In this document: positions 18,158 through 27,527 of the stretch, in pieces
Numbering within the stretch: the stretch's first letter is position 1
How the letters are laid out: each line of letters starts with the position of its first letter
Assembly: GCF_017826695.1 (NCBI RefSeq)
Contig: NZ_JAFFZW010000002.1
Span: forward strand, 806,001-870,000
Length of the DNA: 64,000 bases
Direction of reading: 5' to 3'
Source: Pseudomonas alliivorans
GTDB taxonomy: Bacteria; Pseudomonadota; Gammaproteobacteria; Pseudomonadales; Pseudomonadaceae
Position numbers and translations under genes: made by a program
The notes under the pieces: model-generated
What the model saw: only the letters and a program-made list of their open reading frames with translations
What the model was told of the DNA's origin: nothing
Database searches by the model: none

Positions 18158-19060
18158 GTGGCCGTTCTGCAAGCCATCCTGCCCGTTTTCCTGTTGATCG
18201 TGCTCGGCTATGTGCTGGGCAAACGCAAGACCCTGACCGCCGAAAGCACCAAGGCCTTGAGCGTGCTGGCTTTCAAACTGTTCCTGCCGATGGTGCTGTT
18301 CACGGGGATGGTCAAGGCCCCGCTGCACGACGGCCTCGACCTGCGGGTGCTGGCAGCGTATTTCATTCCTGCCCTGATCGTGTTTGTGCTCATCAACCTG
18401 ATCATGCACCGCTCCGGCACCCATTCGACGCCATTCGGTCTGACCGCCAGCTTTTCCAATAACATCCTGATCGGCATTCCATTGGTGGTCGGTGTGTTCG
18501 GTGACCAAGGGCTGGTGCTGCTGTTCACGGTCATCGCCGTGCACAGCCTGACCCTGTTCACCTTCCAGAGCCTGTACGACAGCATGGCCGGTGATCAGCC
18601 ATTCAACTCCCGCTCGCTGTTTTCCAGTCTGGCCAACCCGCTGATCATTGGCCTGTTGTTGGGGATCGTGGTCAACCTGTCGAACCTTGCGCTGCCCGAA
18701 TGGGCCGATCACCTGACCACCTGGCTCGCCCAGGCGGCGCTGCCCTGCGCCTTGATTGCGCTGGGCTCCAACCTGTCCAGCTTCAAACTGACGCCCAGCC
18801 CGCAGGCGTTGGGCATTACCGTCGGCAAGCTGTTCCTGATGCCACTGCTGGTATTGCTGGCGTGCATGCTGCTGGGTATCGAAGGTTTGTCGCGAGGCGT
18901 GCTGGTGCTGATGGCTGCAGGTCCTGCCGGGGTGAACGTGCTGGGCTTTGCCCGCAGCGTGCCACATGTGCAGAAAACCAGCTCGGCGATTTGCCTGACC
19001 ACGGTGCTGTCGGCCGCGACACTGCCGTTATGGATGTGGCTGGTGAGCCTGATCGGATAA
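18158..19060 (+). CDS. AEC-family membrane transporter
   Basis: About 300 residues and ten membrane helices, with the AEC opening (ILPVFLLIVLGYVLGKRKTL) and the conserved SFSNNILIGIPLVVGVFG region. I choose the GTG at 18158 because AAGGAG lies nine bases before it; the longer frame from 18107 adds a non-hydrophobic tail without a ribosome site. The family includes malonate, organic-acid and auxin-like carriers, usually exporters or facilitators; the substrate is unknown. A perfect 12-bp hairpin after the gene probably ends both this gene and the convergent dehydrogenase gene. Confidence 0.85.
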   Translation: MAVLQAILPVFLLIVLGYVLGKRKTLTAESTKALSVLAFKLFLPMVLFTGMVKAPLHDGLDLRVLAAYFIPALIVFVLINLIMHRSGTHSTPFGLTASFSNNILIGIPLVVGVFGDQGLVLLFTVIAVHSLTLFTFQSLYDSMAGDQPFNSRSLFSSLANPLIIGLLLGIVVNLSNLALPEWADHLTTWLAQAALPCALIALGSNLSSFKLTPSPQALGITVGKLFLMPLLVLLACMLLGIEGLSRGVLVLMAAGPAGVNVLGFARSVPHVQKTSSAICLTTVLSAATLPLWMWLVSLIG

Positions 19061-19091
19061 GGCCCGAGAAGCAGCCACGGCTTCTCGGGCC
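19061..19091. terminator. Bidirectional hairpin between convergent genes
   Basis: A perfect 12-bp stem GGCCCGAGAAGC / GCTTCTCGGGCC with a seven-base loop, between the AEC stop and the dehydrogenase stop. It serves both strands by symmetry. No long T run follows. Confidence 0.65.
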
Positions 19092-19100
19092 TGCCACAGG

Positions 19101-21461
19101 TTACTTGGGCAACGCGTAGGCAATCACATAATCGCCACGATCAGGCGACTGACGGGCTCCACCGGCGGTGAGCAGGATGTACTGCCTGCCGGTCTTCGGC
19201 GACACGTAGGTCATCGGACCCGACTGGCTGCCCACTGGCAGGCGGGCCTTCCATATTTCATCGCCGTTACCACTGTCGAAGGCGCGCAGGTAGAAATCCT
19301 GAGTACCCGCGAAGAACAGCAGACCCGACTGCGTGGACAACGAAGCGCCCAGGGTCGGCATACCGATCGGAATGGGCAGCCCCATACGAATGCCCATTGG
19401 TCCTGTGTCCTTGACCGTGCCGACCGGCACCTGCCAGACCAGCTTTTTGGTCTTCAGGTCAATTGCCGACATGGTGCCGAACGGCGGCGCCTGACACGGA
19501 ATACCCACCGCCGACAGGAAGCGCTGACGCATGGCGCCAAACGGCGTGCCGGTCTGCGGCACAACGCCCATCTCGATGCCGCTGGCACCGGCAGCGATCT
19601 TGTCACGCGGGATCATGTAGTTGGCCAGCCCCAGGCGCATGTCGTTGACGAACATGTAACTGTTGGTCGGATCGACCGACACGCTGCCCCAGTTCATGCC
19701 GCCCAGCGAGCCTGGAAACTGCAGCGCATGGTCCATACCGGGTGGCGTGTAAACCCCTTCATGGCGCATGCCTTTGAAGGCAATACGGCACATCAACTGG
19801 TCAAACGCCGTGGCACCCCACATATCGGACTCTTTCAAGGTCTGGTTGCCAATCGACGGCATGTCCACCGAGAACGGCTGGGTCGGCGAATAACGCTCGC
19901 CCGGCACATTGCCCTGCGGCACCGGACGCTCTTCGACACGGGAAATCGGCACGCCGGTTTCGCGGTTCAACAGGAAAATCTCGCCCTGCTTGGTGACCTG
20001 TGCCAGAGCGGGCTGAGTGCCGCCCTTGCCGTCCGGGATGTCGTAAAGCAGCGGCTGAGCCGGAATATCGAAGTCCCACAGATCATGGTGAGTCATCTGG
20101 AAATGCCAGCGCACCTGACCGGTATTGACGTCAACGGCGACGACCGAGGACGACCACTTGTCATCGGCCGCGGTACGCGTGCCACCGAAGAAATCCGGTG
20201 TGGCGTTGCCGGTCGGCAGGTAGATCAGGCCCAGTTTTGCGTCGTAGGACATGGCCGACCAGACGTTCGGCGTGCCGCGCGTGTAGGTCTCGCCTGCCGG
20301 TGGACGCTTGCTGGTATTCGGGTTACCCGGATCCCAGGCCCAGACCAGTTCACCGCTGTGCACGTCAAAGGCGCGCACTACACCCGGCGGTTCGCCCGTG
20401 GAGAAGTTATCGGCGACACGGCCGCCCACCACCACGACGTTGCCAGCAACCAGAGGCGTCGAGGTTTGCTGGTAATAACCTTCCTTGACCTCACCCATGT
20501 CGGTCTTCAAGTCAACCACGCCTTGGGTGCCGAAGTCCGTGCAGGCCTCGCCGGTTCTGGCATCCAGCGCGATCAGGCGTGCATCGCCGGTCGGCAGGAA
20601 AATACGGCTGGCGCAGGCTGCAGGTTGAGCGCTCGCCTCGGCTGTGGGGGTTGCGAAGTAGCCCAGGCCACGGCAGCGCTGCCAGTTGGGCGCACTGCCC
20701 TTGGGGTCAAACTTCCAGCGCTGCTCGCCGGTGTCGGCATCCAGCGCGAAGACCTTGCCGTAGGCGGTGCAGGTGTAGACCGTATCGCCAATCTGCAACG
20801 GCGTGTTCTGATCTTCGGCCCCTGCGCCGGTGCTCTGCGGGATGTCGCCAGTGTGGAAGGTCCAGGCGACCTGCAGCTTGTCGATGTTGCCTTTGTTGAT
20901 CTGATCCAGCGCCGCGAAACGATTGCCCGCCGGGGTGTTGCCCCAGTGCGCCCAGTCCTTCTGCTCACTGCCCGGAGCAACCGGCACAATGTCCGGCACG
21001 CTGCTGGCGCTGACCACATGGGTCGGCACGAACATGTAGCCGATGGTCGCCACGACGCCAATGGCCAGAATGCCTGCCAGGCCGTAAGCGCCGCGCCCGG
21101 CCTGAGCGCCGGAAGCGCGAACCAGTGACGGGTAGATCAGCGCAACCACCAGGCCGATCACGGCAAAGGTCAGCACTCTGGACACCAGCGGCCAGTAATG
21201 AAGACCGGCATCCCAGACTGCCCAGATGGCAGTCAGAATCAGCGCCACGCCATAGATCAGCGCGCCTTTGGGCTGCCGCCTCGCAATCAACACACCGCTG
21301 ATCAGCATCGCCAGGCCAATGAGCAGGAAGAACCAACTCCCACCCAGTGCCACCAGATAACCACCCCCGCCTGCCAGGCCAAGCCCGATCAGCGCGATGA
21401 GCCCCCCCAATGCGAGCAGCCAGAATCTGCCGCCCGCCCCTGTGCCTTGTTTGCTAGTCAT
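19101..21461 (-). CDS. gcd: Membrane-bound PQQ-dependent dehydrogenase, glucose/quinate/shikimate family
   Basis: A 786-residue quinoprotein. Residues 1-150 hold five hydrophobic segments that anchor it in the inner membrane and bind ubiquinone. The rest is an eight-bladed PQQ propeller in the periplasm. Conserved features include WAHWGNTPAGNRFAALDQIN, the tryptophan-docking repeats, THHDLWDFDIPAQPLL with the catalytic Asp, and the C-terminal GDYVIAYALPK close to E. coli Gcd. It would oxidise glucose to gluconate and feed electrons to ubiquinone. Quinate/shikimate dehydrogenases have the same architecture, so the substrate is not certain. The gene stands alone. Confidence 0.8.
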   Translation of the reverse strand: MTSKQGTGAGGRFWLLALGGLIALIGLGLAGGGGYLVALGGSWFFLLIGLAMLISGVLIARRQPKGALIYGVALILTAIWAVWDAGLHYWPLVSRVLTFAVIGLVVALIYPSLVRASGAQAGRGAYGLAGILAIGVVATIGYMFVPTHVVSASSVPDIVPVAPGSEQKDWAHWGNTPAGNRFAALDQINKGNIDKLQVAWTFHTGDIPQSTGAGAEDQNTPLQIGDTVYTCTAYGKVFALDADTGEQRWKFDPKGSAPNWQRCRGLGYFATPTAEASAQPAACASRIFLPTGDARLIALDARTGEACTDFGTQGVVDLKTDMGEVKEGYYQQTSTPLVAGNVVVVGGRVADNFSTGEPPGVVRAFDVHSGELVWAWDPGNPNTSKRPPAGETYTRGTPNVWSAMSYDAKLGLIYLPTGNATPDFFGGTRTAADDKWSSSVVAVDVNTGQVRWHFQMTHHDLWDFDIPAQPLLYDIPDGKGGTQPALAQVTKQGEIFLLNRETGVPISRVEERPVPQGNVPGERYSPTQPFSVDMPSIGNQTLKESDMWGATAFDQLMCRIAFKGMRHEGVYTPPGMDHALQFPGSLGGMNWGSVSVDPTNSYMFVNDMRLGLANYMIPRDKIAAGASGIEMGVVPQTGTPFGAMRQRFLSAVGIPCQAPPFGTMSAIDLKTKKLVWQVPVGTVKDTGPMGIRMGLPIPIGMPTLGASLSTQSGLLFFAGTQDFYLRAFDSGNGDEIWKARLPVGSQSGPMTYVSPKTGRQYILLTAGGARQSPDRGDYVIAYALPK

Positions 21462-21737
21462 GTTTCAAACCTGTCGGATTTTTACAGCCGCGCAGAATGT
21501 ACTAACTGGTTCATAATGACAAATTGTCGCAGACTGTTTCAGCTCGAAATCAGACTTTAAGCGGATAACAATGCGCCTGCAGGCTTGGAACGGTATGGCG
21601 TTGAATTTGTGGGCGATCAGCGAACGAAATGTGATGCATTTGGCCGACGCGCGCAGTTTCTGACTTGGCAGACGCTAAATATCGTTTCTTCAGTGATGGG
21701 GCAGTTTTTTTCGACACCTGTAGCAACGCAAACGACA

Positions 21738-22196
21738 TCAAATCCAGATGGCATCCCATAGCGCATAGTTTCTGACATTTTTCACCAGCCCTGCTCTCAG
21801 AGGGTTGGCAATGATATAGCGAGCGACGTTAATCACGTCCTGCTCTCTGCGTACAGCTCGGTCGTGATAACCATCCTGCCAGAGCCGTCCTTCGCGTCCA
21901 GATGCTCTGTTGACCGATATCGCAGCTTTCGACTTTACGCTGCGCATGACCCCTGCCAGTGCATCGGTGCGCAACTCGAACAACCAGTGCATATGGTCTG
22001 GCATCACGACCCAGGCGAGTGATTGAACCAAGCCTGCTTCATCGGCTTGTCTCATTTCGCGCACTAGCAGCCGACCCAGTACGAGCTGATTGAAAACGGG
22101 ATGCCTGTTCATCGTAGTAGCGGTCACCAGGTAGATCTGACCCGGTAGTGAAACCCTTCCGTTGCGCAAGGTTCGTGAACGTCCCTGCCCACCCAT
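21738..22196 (-). CDS. REP-associated tyrosine transposase (RAYT)
   Basis: A 152-residue Y1-type single-strand transposase of the IS200/IS605 superfamily. It shows the HUH-like metal motif His-Met-His in VVMPDHMHWLFEL and the catalytic Tyr in VARYIIANPLRAGLV, and the RAYT-typical opening LPGQIYLVTATT. GAGAGGG lies eight bases before the ATG at 22196. Domesticated RAYTs cut and mobilise REP palindromes but do not move as insertion sequences themselves. Two REP doublets lie within 420 bases upstream of its start, the usual genomic setting. It appears intact. Confidence 0.9.
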   Translation of the reverse strand: MGGQGRSRTLRNGRVSLPGQIYLVTATTMNRHPVFNQLVLGRLLVREMRQADEAGLVQSLAWVVMPDHMHWLFELRTDALAGVMRSVKSKAAISVNRASGREGRLWQDGYHDRAVRREQDVINVARYIIANPLRAGLVKNVRNYALWDAIWI

Positions 22197-22342
22197 TCGC
22201 TTGCCCTCTCGTTAATGGGTGAGCAGGCAAAGATAGTTAAAGAAGCAGGCGATCATCTCTCGATAGTTACGCAGAATGTTGCCATAGGCCCGCCAACTCA
22301 TCTCGGGCAACATCACCTACCCATTGAACGAACACAATTCCT

Positions 22343-22428
22343 GTGGGAGGCGGCTTGCCGGCGACGCAGCTTTTCAGGCGAAAATTCATTGACTGAACCG
22401 ACGCTATCGCCGGCAAGCCGCCTCCCAC
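22343..22428. repeat. REP doublet in first repeat copy
   Basis: GTGGGAGGCGGCTTGCCGGC at 22343 faces its reverse complement ending at 22428. Both cores are perfect copies of the syringae-type REP. It lies about 150 bases upstream of the RAYT start. Confidence 0.92.
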
Positions 22429-22512
22429 GATAAAAGTCGTTTCTTCAATTTACGCAGGGCTTTGCCACAGGCCCGGGTAACATCACCAACCCATTGAACG
22501 AACACAATCCCT

Positions 22513-22599
22513 GTGGGAGGCGGCTTGCCGGCGATGCAGCTTTTCAGGCGAAAATTCAGTGACTGAACCCACGCTATCGCTGGCAAGTCGCCTCCCACA
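22513..22599. repeat. REP doublet in second repeat copy
   Basis: The left core is intact at 22513; the right core, ending at 22599, carries two substitutions (TGGCAAGTCGCC). This is the downstream member of the tandem duplication, next to phnP. Confidence 0.9.
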
Positions 22600-22652
22600 G
22601 CCCGCTGCTCACAGCAAGATTGCGCCAAGTCCGTAGATAAACCACAAACGAG

Positions 22653-23402
22653 TCAAACCACCATCCCGTCACGAGCGATCACAATGTTGTCCAGCAATGA
22701 ACGATGCTGCTCCGACAACCAGGCATCCAGGGTGTGGCCGATGTGGGTCAGTACGGCTTTGGCCGGGTTCAGCCGTTCGATGATGTGCAGCGCCAGGGTC
22801 AGGTCGTTGTGGTTGCGCGGGGGCTGGGGTTGGGGCGGCATGGAGCAGTCGAGGATCAGGGCGTCCAGCGGCAGGCGTTGCAGGTACTCGTGAGTCGCTT
22901 CGGGCAGACCCACCGTGTCGGTAAGGTAGGCAATCCGTCGTCCGCCACCTTCAAGCAGGTAACCCAATGTCGGCCGGGAATGCTGCAGCGGCACTGCGGT
23001 GACACGCAAAGCGCCCAGAGAACGGCATTCGAAAGCGGCAAACGGCTGGCTGAAATCCAGGATGCCAGGATGTTTGTACAGATCCGCCAATCCTTCCGGG
23101 TCCATCGGACCGTGCACCGGAATCACCAGCCCCTGCCCCCAGCGCAGGTGCAATAAGCCCTGAGCGTGATCGGCATGGTAGTGGGTCTGCAGGATGCCGC
23201 TGAGGCTGCGCGGCGGGAAACGCTCGGTGAGGTCGGTCAAACCGCTGTCGATCAGCCAGCGCTGGTCGTCGAATTCAATCAGCGCGCTGCACGGCAGACG
23301 ACACAATGTGCTGTCGCTCAGTGCCGCCAGACAGGCCGGACACTGACAGCCGTAAACCGGTACTTGCCGCGCATCGCCGGTCCCCAGCAGGGTCAGGCGC
23401 AC
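22653..23402 (-). CDS. phnP: Phosphoribosyl cyclic phosphodiesterase
   Basis: A 249-residue metallo-beta-lactamase-fold hydrolase. It opens 5-phosphoribosyl 1,2-cyclic phosphate, the product of C-P lyase, to ribose 1,5-bisphosphate. The metal motif is QTHYHADHAQG (HxHxDH), with further ligands in LQHSRPT, YLTDTVG and LTHIGHT. The structural zinc cysteines of PhnP are visible in VYGCQCPACLA. The start overlaps phnN by ten bases. It is the last gene of the phn operon; phnO, which lies between phnN and phnP in E. coli, is absent. Confidence 0.93.
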   Translation of the reverse strand: MRLTLLGTGDARQVPVYGCQCPACLAALSDSTLCRLPCSALIEFDDQRWLIDSGLTDLTERFPPRSLSGILQTHYHADHAQGLLHLRWGQGLVIPVHGPMDPEGLADLYKHPGILDFSQPFAAFECRSLGALRVTAVPLQHSRPTLGYLLEGGGRRIAYLTDTVGLPEATHEYLQRLPLDALILDCSMPPQPQPPRNHNDLTLALHIIERLNPAKAVLTHIGHTLDAWLSEQHRSLLDNIVIARDGMVV

Positions 23403-23959
23403 GCCGGGTGTTTCTCCAGGTAGCGAACCAGCGCAGCAACCGTCTGCTGCAGATCGCCGGAATTGTCCAGCGGATAGACACCAGGGTGGCTGGCCAGCAG
23501 ATCACCGGCAAATTGCTGGTTACGGTCCAGCCGTGCCTCGATCTCCGGCAGGCTTTCCCGGCCTCTCGCCAGCAGACGCTGACGCAGCACGTCCTGATCC
23601 ACCGTCAGCAGCACCGCCAGCAGATTGGGGTAGCGGCGTTGCGAGCGCTCAAGGTGCGCCCTCGAACCGTTGATCAACACGTCATGGCCTTCCAGCAGCC
23701 ACTGATCGATGACAATCGGGATGCCGTAATGCAAGCCGTTGGCCTGCCAGTTCAGCGCGAACGCGCCGTGCTCGCGCATGTGCTCGAACTGCTCGACGTC
23801 CACGGCCTGTGCCGCTTCGCCCACGGCCTCGGCGGAACGGGTGATGACCCGACGTACCACCCGGCAGTTGCGTTCTGCCAGGGTGTCGCGAGCTGCGTCC
23901 ATCAGACTGTCCTTGCCTGAACCGGACGGCCCGATGAGATAGATCAACCTGCCTGCCAT
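23393..23959 (-). CDS. phnN: Ribose 1,5-bisphosphate phosphokinase
   Basis: A 188-residue P-loop kinase of the guanylate-kinase fold with Walker A GPSGSGKDS (about residues 10-18). It makes PRPP from ribose 1,5-bisphosphate, returning the C-P lyase product to nucleotide metabolism. Its start shares a base with the phnM stop at 23959, and its end overlaps phnP. Length and motifs match the family. Confidence 0.93.
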   Translation of the reverse strand: MAGRLIYLIGPSGSGKDSLMDAARDTLAERNCRVVRRVITRSAEAVGEAAQAVDVEQFEHMREHGAFALNWQANGLHYGIPIVIDQWLLEGHDVLINGSRAHLERSQRRYPNLLAVLLTVDQDVLRQRLLARGRESLPEIEARLDRNQQFAGDLLASHPGVYPLDNSGDLQQTVAALVRYLEKHPACA

Positions 23960-25104
23960 CAGAATACCCTCTTGCCTTGTCGCCAGACCTTGTCGATTAC
24001 CGGCAGATTGCCGTGACTGCGCGCCTGAATCAGGTCGGCACGCAGACCTATACGAATTTCACCGCGATCCGCCAGCCCGGCCGCCAGTGCCGGTGTGCGG
24101 CTGACCATGTTCACGGCTTGCGGCAACCCGCAGTCGTTGTCCTGTCCGGCCAGCATGAACGCCGACTGCAGAAGACTCGCCGGATAGTAGTCGCTGGAGA
24201 GAATATCCAGTAGCCCTTCTTTGGCCAGCGACGCGGCCGCCACGTTACCGGAGTGCGAGCCGCCGCGCACGATGTTCGGCGCACCCATCAGCACACTCAT
24301 GCCCAGGCGCCGACAGCCACGGGCCGCTTCCAGCGTGGTCGGGAACTCGGCGATGTTCATGCCGAAGCCCGCCGATTCCTCGACGTGCGCCATGGTAGCG
24401 TCATCGTGACTGGCGATGGACAACCCGCGCGCCAGACACAGTTCGACAATCGCACGGCGATATCGATCAGCGTACTCAATGGAATTGGCCACTTGTTCGA
24501 CGATGAAGCCGTCCATCTCCTGACTGCTCATATGGTATTTGCCCATGTAGTACTCGCGGTACTTGGACTCCAGCGCGAACTGACGCTGGCCGGGCGCGTG
24601 GTCCATGACCGACACCAGTTTAACCAGCGGCTGATCCACCAGATCGCGAAACACGCTCAGGGTGTCCGGGTGACTCACTTCGCAGCGCAAATGCAGCAGA
24701 TGCTCGGCGCGGGTCAGGCCTGCATCGCTGGCCGCCGCAATGGCGGCAAGCATCGAAGGCAGTTGCTGCATGCGCTTGCCCTTGGGATTGATGTCGCCAA
24801 TCGACAGCGCATCGAACACCGTGGTGATGCCTGCCGCGACAATCTGCGCATCGTGGCTGATCAACGCCGACGTTGAAGGCCAGTCCACACCGGGACGCGG
24901 CGACAGGTGCTTTTCCAGGTTGTCGGTGTGCAGTTCGATCAGCCCCGGCAGCAGGTAGTCACCCTGCAGGTCCTGCGCCTGACTCAATGGGCTGCGGCCC
25001 GAATCGACCTCGGCGATCAGGCCGTCGCGCACGACCACCGTTCCGGAGAACAACGCATCACCGGTGACCACCCGGGCGTTGGTGAAAATCTGTTCGTTCA
25101 ACAT
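23959..25104 (-). CDS. phnM: Alpha-D-ribose 1-methylphosphonate 5-triphosphate diphosphatase
   Basis: A 381-residue amidohydrolase-superfamily enzyme. It removes pyrophosphate from ribose 1-methylphosphonate 5-triphosphate before C-P cleavage. PhnM features include [22 protein letters not shown], the [11 protein letters not shown] segment, [13 protein letters not shown] and [18 protein letters not shown]. It overlaps the phnL stop by seven bases at its start. The complete enzyme set around it makes the assignment firm. Confidence 0.94.
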   Translation of the reverse strand: MLNEQIFTNARVVTGDALFSGTVVVRDGLIAEVDSGRSPLSQAQDLQGDYLLPGLIELHTDNLEKHLSPRPGVDWPSTSALISHDAQIVAAGITTVFDALSIGDINPKGKRMQQLPSMLAAIAAASDAGLTRAEHLLHLRCEVSHPDTLSVFRDLVDQPLVKLVSVMDHAPGQRQFALESKYREYYMGKYHMSSQEMDGFIVEQVANSIEYADRYRRAIVELCLARGLSIASHDDATMAHVEESAGFGMNIAEFPTTLEAARGCRRLGMSVLMGAPNIVRGGSHSGNVAAASLAKEGLLDILSSDYYPASLLQSAFMLAGQDNDCGLPQAVNMVSRTPALAAGLADRGEIRIGLRADLIQARSHGNLPVIDKVWRQGKRVF

Positions 25105-25814
25105 TGCAGCAACTCCTTGGCAGTCAGGTCCACCGGGGTCATGTCCAGTTGACGGCTGGCCACCGATTCGCGGGCGTCGCGGTCATGGAAAATGCCGATC
25201 AGCGCGGCGCCTTCGCGCTTGGCTTCGTCGATCAGTTCCAGCACCACCTGACGATTGGCTTCATCCAGCGAAGCTGTCGGCTCGTCCAGTAACAGCACTG
25301 GCCAGGGCACCATGAACGCGCGGGCGATGTTGATGCGTTGCTGTTCGCCACCGGAAAACGTACTGGGTGCCAGCGGCCACAGACGCGGCGCGATGTTCAG
25401 ACGGGTCAGCAGCAACTCGGCTCGCGCCCTCGCCTGTTCGCGCGGCCAGCCGCGTGCCAGGGCGGGTTCCATGACCACGTCAAGGCTCGACACGCGCGGG
25501 ATGACGCGCAGAAACTGGCTCACATAGCCCAGCGTCCTGCGCCGCACTTCCAGCACCTGACGCGGGGTGGCACCGACCAGTTCGGTCCACTCACCGTCGT
25601 GCTGCACGCGAATGCTGCCTGCGGCGGGCAGGTAATTTCCGTACAAGGTGCGCAACAAGGTGCTCTTGCCCGTGCCGGACGCCCCGCCCAACACCAGACA
25701 CTCGCCGCTGCGCACCGAGAAGTTCAGGCCGCAGAGTACACTCAGCACCACGCCGTTGTGTTGATGCAGCGTGAAGGTTTTCGAGAGGTCACGGACCTCG
25801 ATCAAGGTAGTCAT
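25098..25814 (-). CDS. phnL: C-P lyase system ATP-binding protein PhnL
   Basis: A 238-residue ABC-type ATPase with Walker [11 protein letters not shown], signature [15 protein letters not shown] and Walker [12 protein letters not shown]. PhnL works with the PhnGHI complex, which forms the ribose-methylphosphonate triphosphate, and is not a transporter subunit. The ATG at 25814 ([10 protein letters not shown]) is preferred over the longer frame to 25892, which would extend back into phnK. It lies 22 bases after the phnK stop. Confidence 0.92.
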   Translation of the reverse strand: MTTLIEVRDLSKTFTLHQHNGVVLSVLCGLNFSVRSGECLVLGGASGTGKSTLLRTLYGNYLPAAGSIRVQHDGEWTELVGATPRQVLEVRRRTLGYVSQFLRVIPRVSSLDVVMEPALARGWPREQARARAELLLTRLNIAPRLWPLAPSTFSGGEQQRINIARAFMVPWPVLLLDEPTASLDEANRQVVLELIDEAKREGAALIGIFHDRDARESVASRQLDMTPVDLTAKELLQC

Positions 25815-25836
25815 CAGGCTTATCTCTGTGTGCGGA

Positions 25837-26658
25837 TCATGGCTGCAATACCGAGGAAACCAGCAGCTGTGAATACGGATGCTGCGGGTCATCGAGGATC
25901 TGATCGGTGAGCCCCGCCTCGACCACGTGCGAACGGCGCATCACCATCAGCCGGTCTGCCAGCAATCGGGCCACGGCCAGATCGTGGGTGACGATCACCA
26001 CCGCCAGGTCCAGTTCGCGCACCAGACCGCGCAGCAGGTCCAGCAGGCGCGCTTGCACCGACACATCCAGCCCGCCCGTGGGTTCGTCCATGAACACCAG
26101 CCGGGGACCAGACACCAGATTGCGGGCAATCTGCAGACGCTGCTGCATGCCGCCGGAAAAGGTGCGCGGCAGATCGTCGATACGCAGCGGATCGATTTCC
26201 ACCTGACTCAGCCAGTCCAGCGCAGCACCGCGCAACTGCTGGTAGTTGCGCACGCCCTGGGCCATCAGACGCTCGCCGATGTTGGCCCCCGCCGAGACGC
26301 CCATGCGCAGGCCGTCACGCGGGTTCTGCTCGACAAAGCCCCATTCGGTGCGCAGCAAGGTGCGCCGTTGCGCCTCGCTGGCGCTGTACAGATCGAGCCA
26401 TGTGCCGTCCTGGCTGCGATAGTCGATGCCGCCACTCTCCGGGGCGGAGCGGCCGCTGAGCACCGACAGCAACGTAGACTTGCCCGAGCCGGACTCGCCG
26501 ACGATGCCTAATACCTCACCGGGATACAGGTCGAAACTGACGTTCTGACAGCCCTTTTCCGGCCCGTACAGCCGGGTCAGACCGCGGACCCTGAGCAGTG
26601 CTTCGTCCAACTCGGGTCGTGGCGCGTTGGTCGGGTTGACCGACATGGCACTGATCAT
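25837..26658 (-). CDS. phnK: C-P lyase system ATP-binding protein PhnK
   Basis: An ABC-type ATPase of about 273 residues with Walker [10 protein letters not shown], signature [15 protein letters not shown] and Walker [13 protein letters not shown]. PhnK docks on the PhnGHIJ core complex, where ATP turnover is thought to remodel the radical enzyme PhnJ. I place the start at the ATG at 26658 (MISAMSVN), overlapping the phnJ stop by four bases; the ATG at 26646 is also possible. It is the most DppD-like of the two phn ATPases. Confidence 0.92.
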   Translation of the reverse strand: MISAMSVNPTNAPRPELDEALLRVRGLTRLYGPEKGCQNVSFDLYPGEVLGIVGESGSGKSTLLSVLSGRSAPESGGIDYRSQDGTWLDLYSASEAQRRTLLRTEWGFVEQNPRDGLRMGVSAGANIGERLMAQGVRNYQQLRGAALDWLSQVEIDPLRIDDLPRTFSGGMQQRLQIARNLVSGPRLVFMDEPTGGLDVSVQARLLDLLRGLVRELDLAVVIVTHDLAVARLLADRLMVMRRSHVVEAGLTDQILDDPQHPYSQLLVSSVLQP

Positions 26659-27527
26659 CGGGCGTTCTCCTGCTGACTGGCCTGCTGGGCGCAATAATCG
26701 GTGTCGGAGCAGACGAAGCGCTGGGTGCCCGCGTCGTCGAGAATCAGCTCGTCGAGAAAGGAATCATGGCTGCCGCAGATCGCGCAGCAATGCTCCCAAC
26801 GCTGCACTTCGAACGGATGATCCTCGAAGTCCAGACTCACCACGCGGGTGAACGGCGGTACTGCGTACAGGCGCTTCTCGCGACCGGCACCGAACAGCAT
26901 CAGCGCCGGGCTCATGTTCAGCTTGGGGTTGTCGAATTTGGGAATCGGCGACGGGTCCATCACATAGCGCTCATCGACCATCACCGGATAGGCATAGCTG
27001 GTAGCGATGTGGCCGAAGGTGGCGATGTCTTCGTAGAGCTTGACGTGCATGACCCCGTAATCGTCCAGCGCATGCATGGTCCGGGTCTCGGTTTCGGACG
27101 GTTCGATGAAGCGCAGCGGCTCGGGAATCGGTACTTGATAGACCATGATCTGGTCGGCGTGCAGCTGGGTTTCAGGGATGCGGTGCCGGGTCTGGATCAC
27201 CGTCGCGTCGGGCGTGCGCTCGGTGGTAGCAACGCCTGCGGTACGGGCGAAGAAGCGCCGTATCGAGACCGCGTTGGTGGTGTCGTCCGCCCCCTGATCG
27301 ATGACCTTGAGCACGTCTTCGGCGCCCAGAATCGCGGCAGTCAGCTGCATGCCACCAGTACCCCAGCCATAAGGCAACGGCATTTCGCGGCCGCCAAACG
27401 GCACCTGATAACCGGGAATGGCGACGGCCTTGAGCAGGCCGCGGCGGATCATGCGCTTGGTCTGTTCGTCCAGATAAGCGAAGTTGTACGCGGTGTCCCG
27501 CTCGACGGGCGGGTTGAGGGTGCTCAT
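26655..27527 (-). CDS. phnJ: Carbon-phosphorus lyase (radical enzyme)
   Basis: A 290-residue radical-SAM-type enzyme that cleaves the C-P bond of ribose 1-methylphosphonate 5-phosphate and releases methane for methylphosphonate. The cluster-binding cysteines are C248, C251, C273 and C279, an exact CX2CX21CX5C pattern. The radical glycine is Gly39, in AIPGYQVP. Overall similarity to the E. coli protein is very high. I start at the ATG at 27527 (MSTLNPP), which overlaps the phnI stop as ATGA; the longer upstream frame is the phnI region read out of frame. Confidence 0.96.
   Translation of the reverse strand: MSTLNPPVERDTAYNFAYLDEQTKRMIRRGLLKAVAIPGYQVPFGGREMPLPYGWGTGGMQLTAAILGAEDVLKVIDQGADDTTNAVSIRRFFARTAGVATTERTPDATVIQTRHRIPETQLHADQIMVYQVPIPEPLRFIEPSETETRTMHALDDYGVMHVKLYEDIATFGHIATSYAYPVMVDERYVMDPSPIPKFDNPKLNMSPALMLFGAGREKRLYAVPPFTRVVSLDFEDHPFEVQRWEHCCAICGSHDSFLDELILDDAGTQRFVCSDTDYCAQQASQQENAR

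Larger units (their letters stand above)
22266..22599. repeat. Tandem repeat, about 170-bp unit, two copies
   Basis: CCATTGAACGAACACAAT occurs at 22321 and again at 22491, exactly 170 bases apart. Similarity runs from TTACGCAG (22266 and about 22449) through the REP doublet, with the shared spacer GCAGCTTTTCAGGCGAAAATTCA. The second copy has drifted in its right REP arm (ATCGCTGGCAAGTCGCC) and there is a short indel near the start of the unit. Confidence 0.88.
22197..22652. other. Gene-free region with tandemly duplicated REP doublets
   Basis: No convincing gene lies between the RAYT start and the phnP stop. The sequence consists largely of two copies of a roughly 170-base unit, each holding one REP doublet, described separately. 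The short open frames here are formed by the repeats. Confidence 0.85.

Noticed and set aside
19728-21128. A 466-residue plus-strand frame inside the PQQ dehydrogenase gene
   Set aside because: The opposite strand encodes a conserved quinoprotein over the whole span; this frame has no recognisable motif.
22197-22652. A CRISPR array or small RNA cluster in the repeat region
   Set aside because: There are only two copies of a long unit containing REP palindromes, with no regular short spacers and no cas genes.
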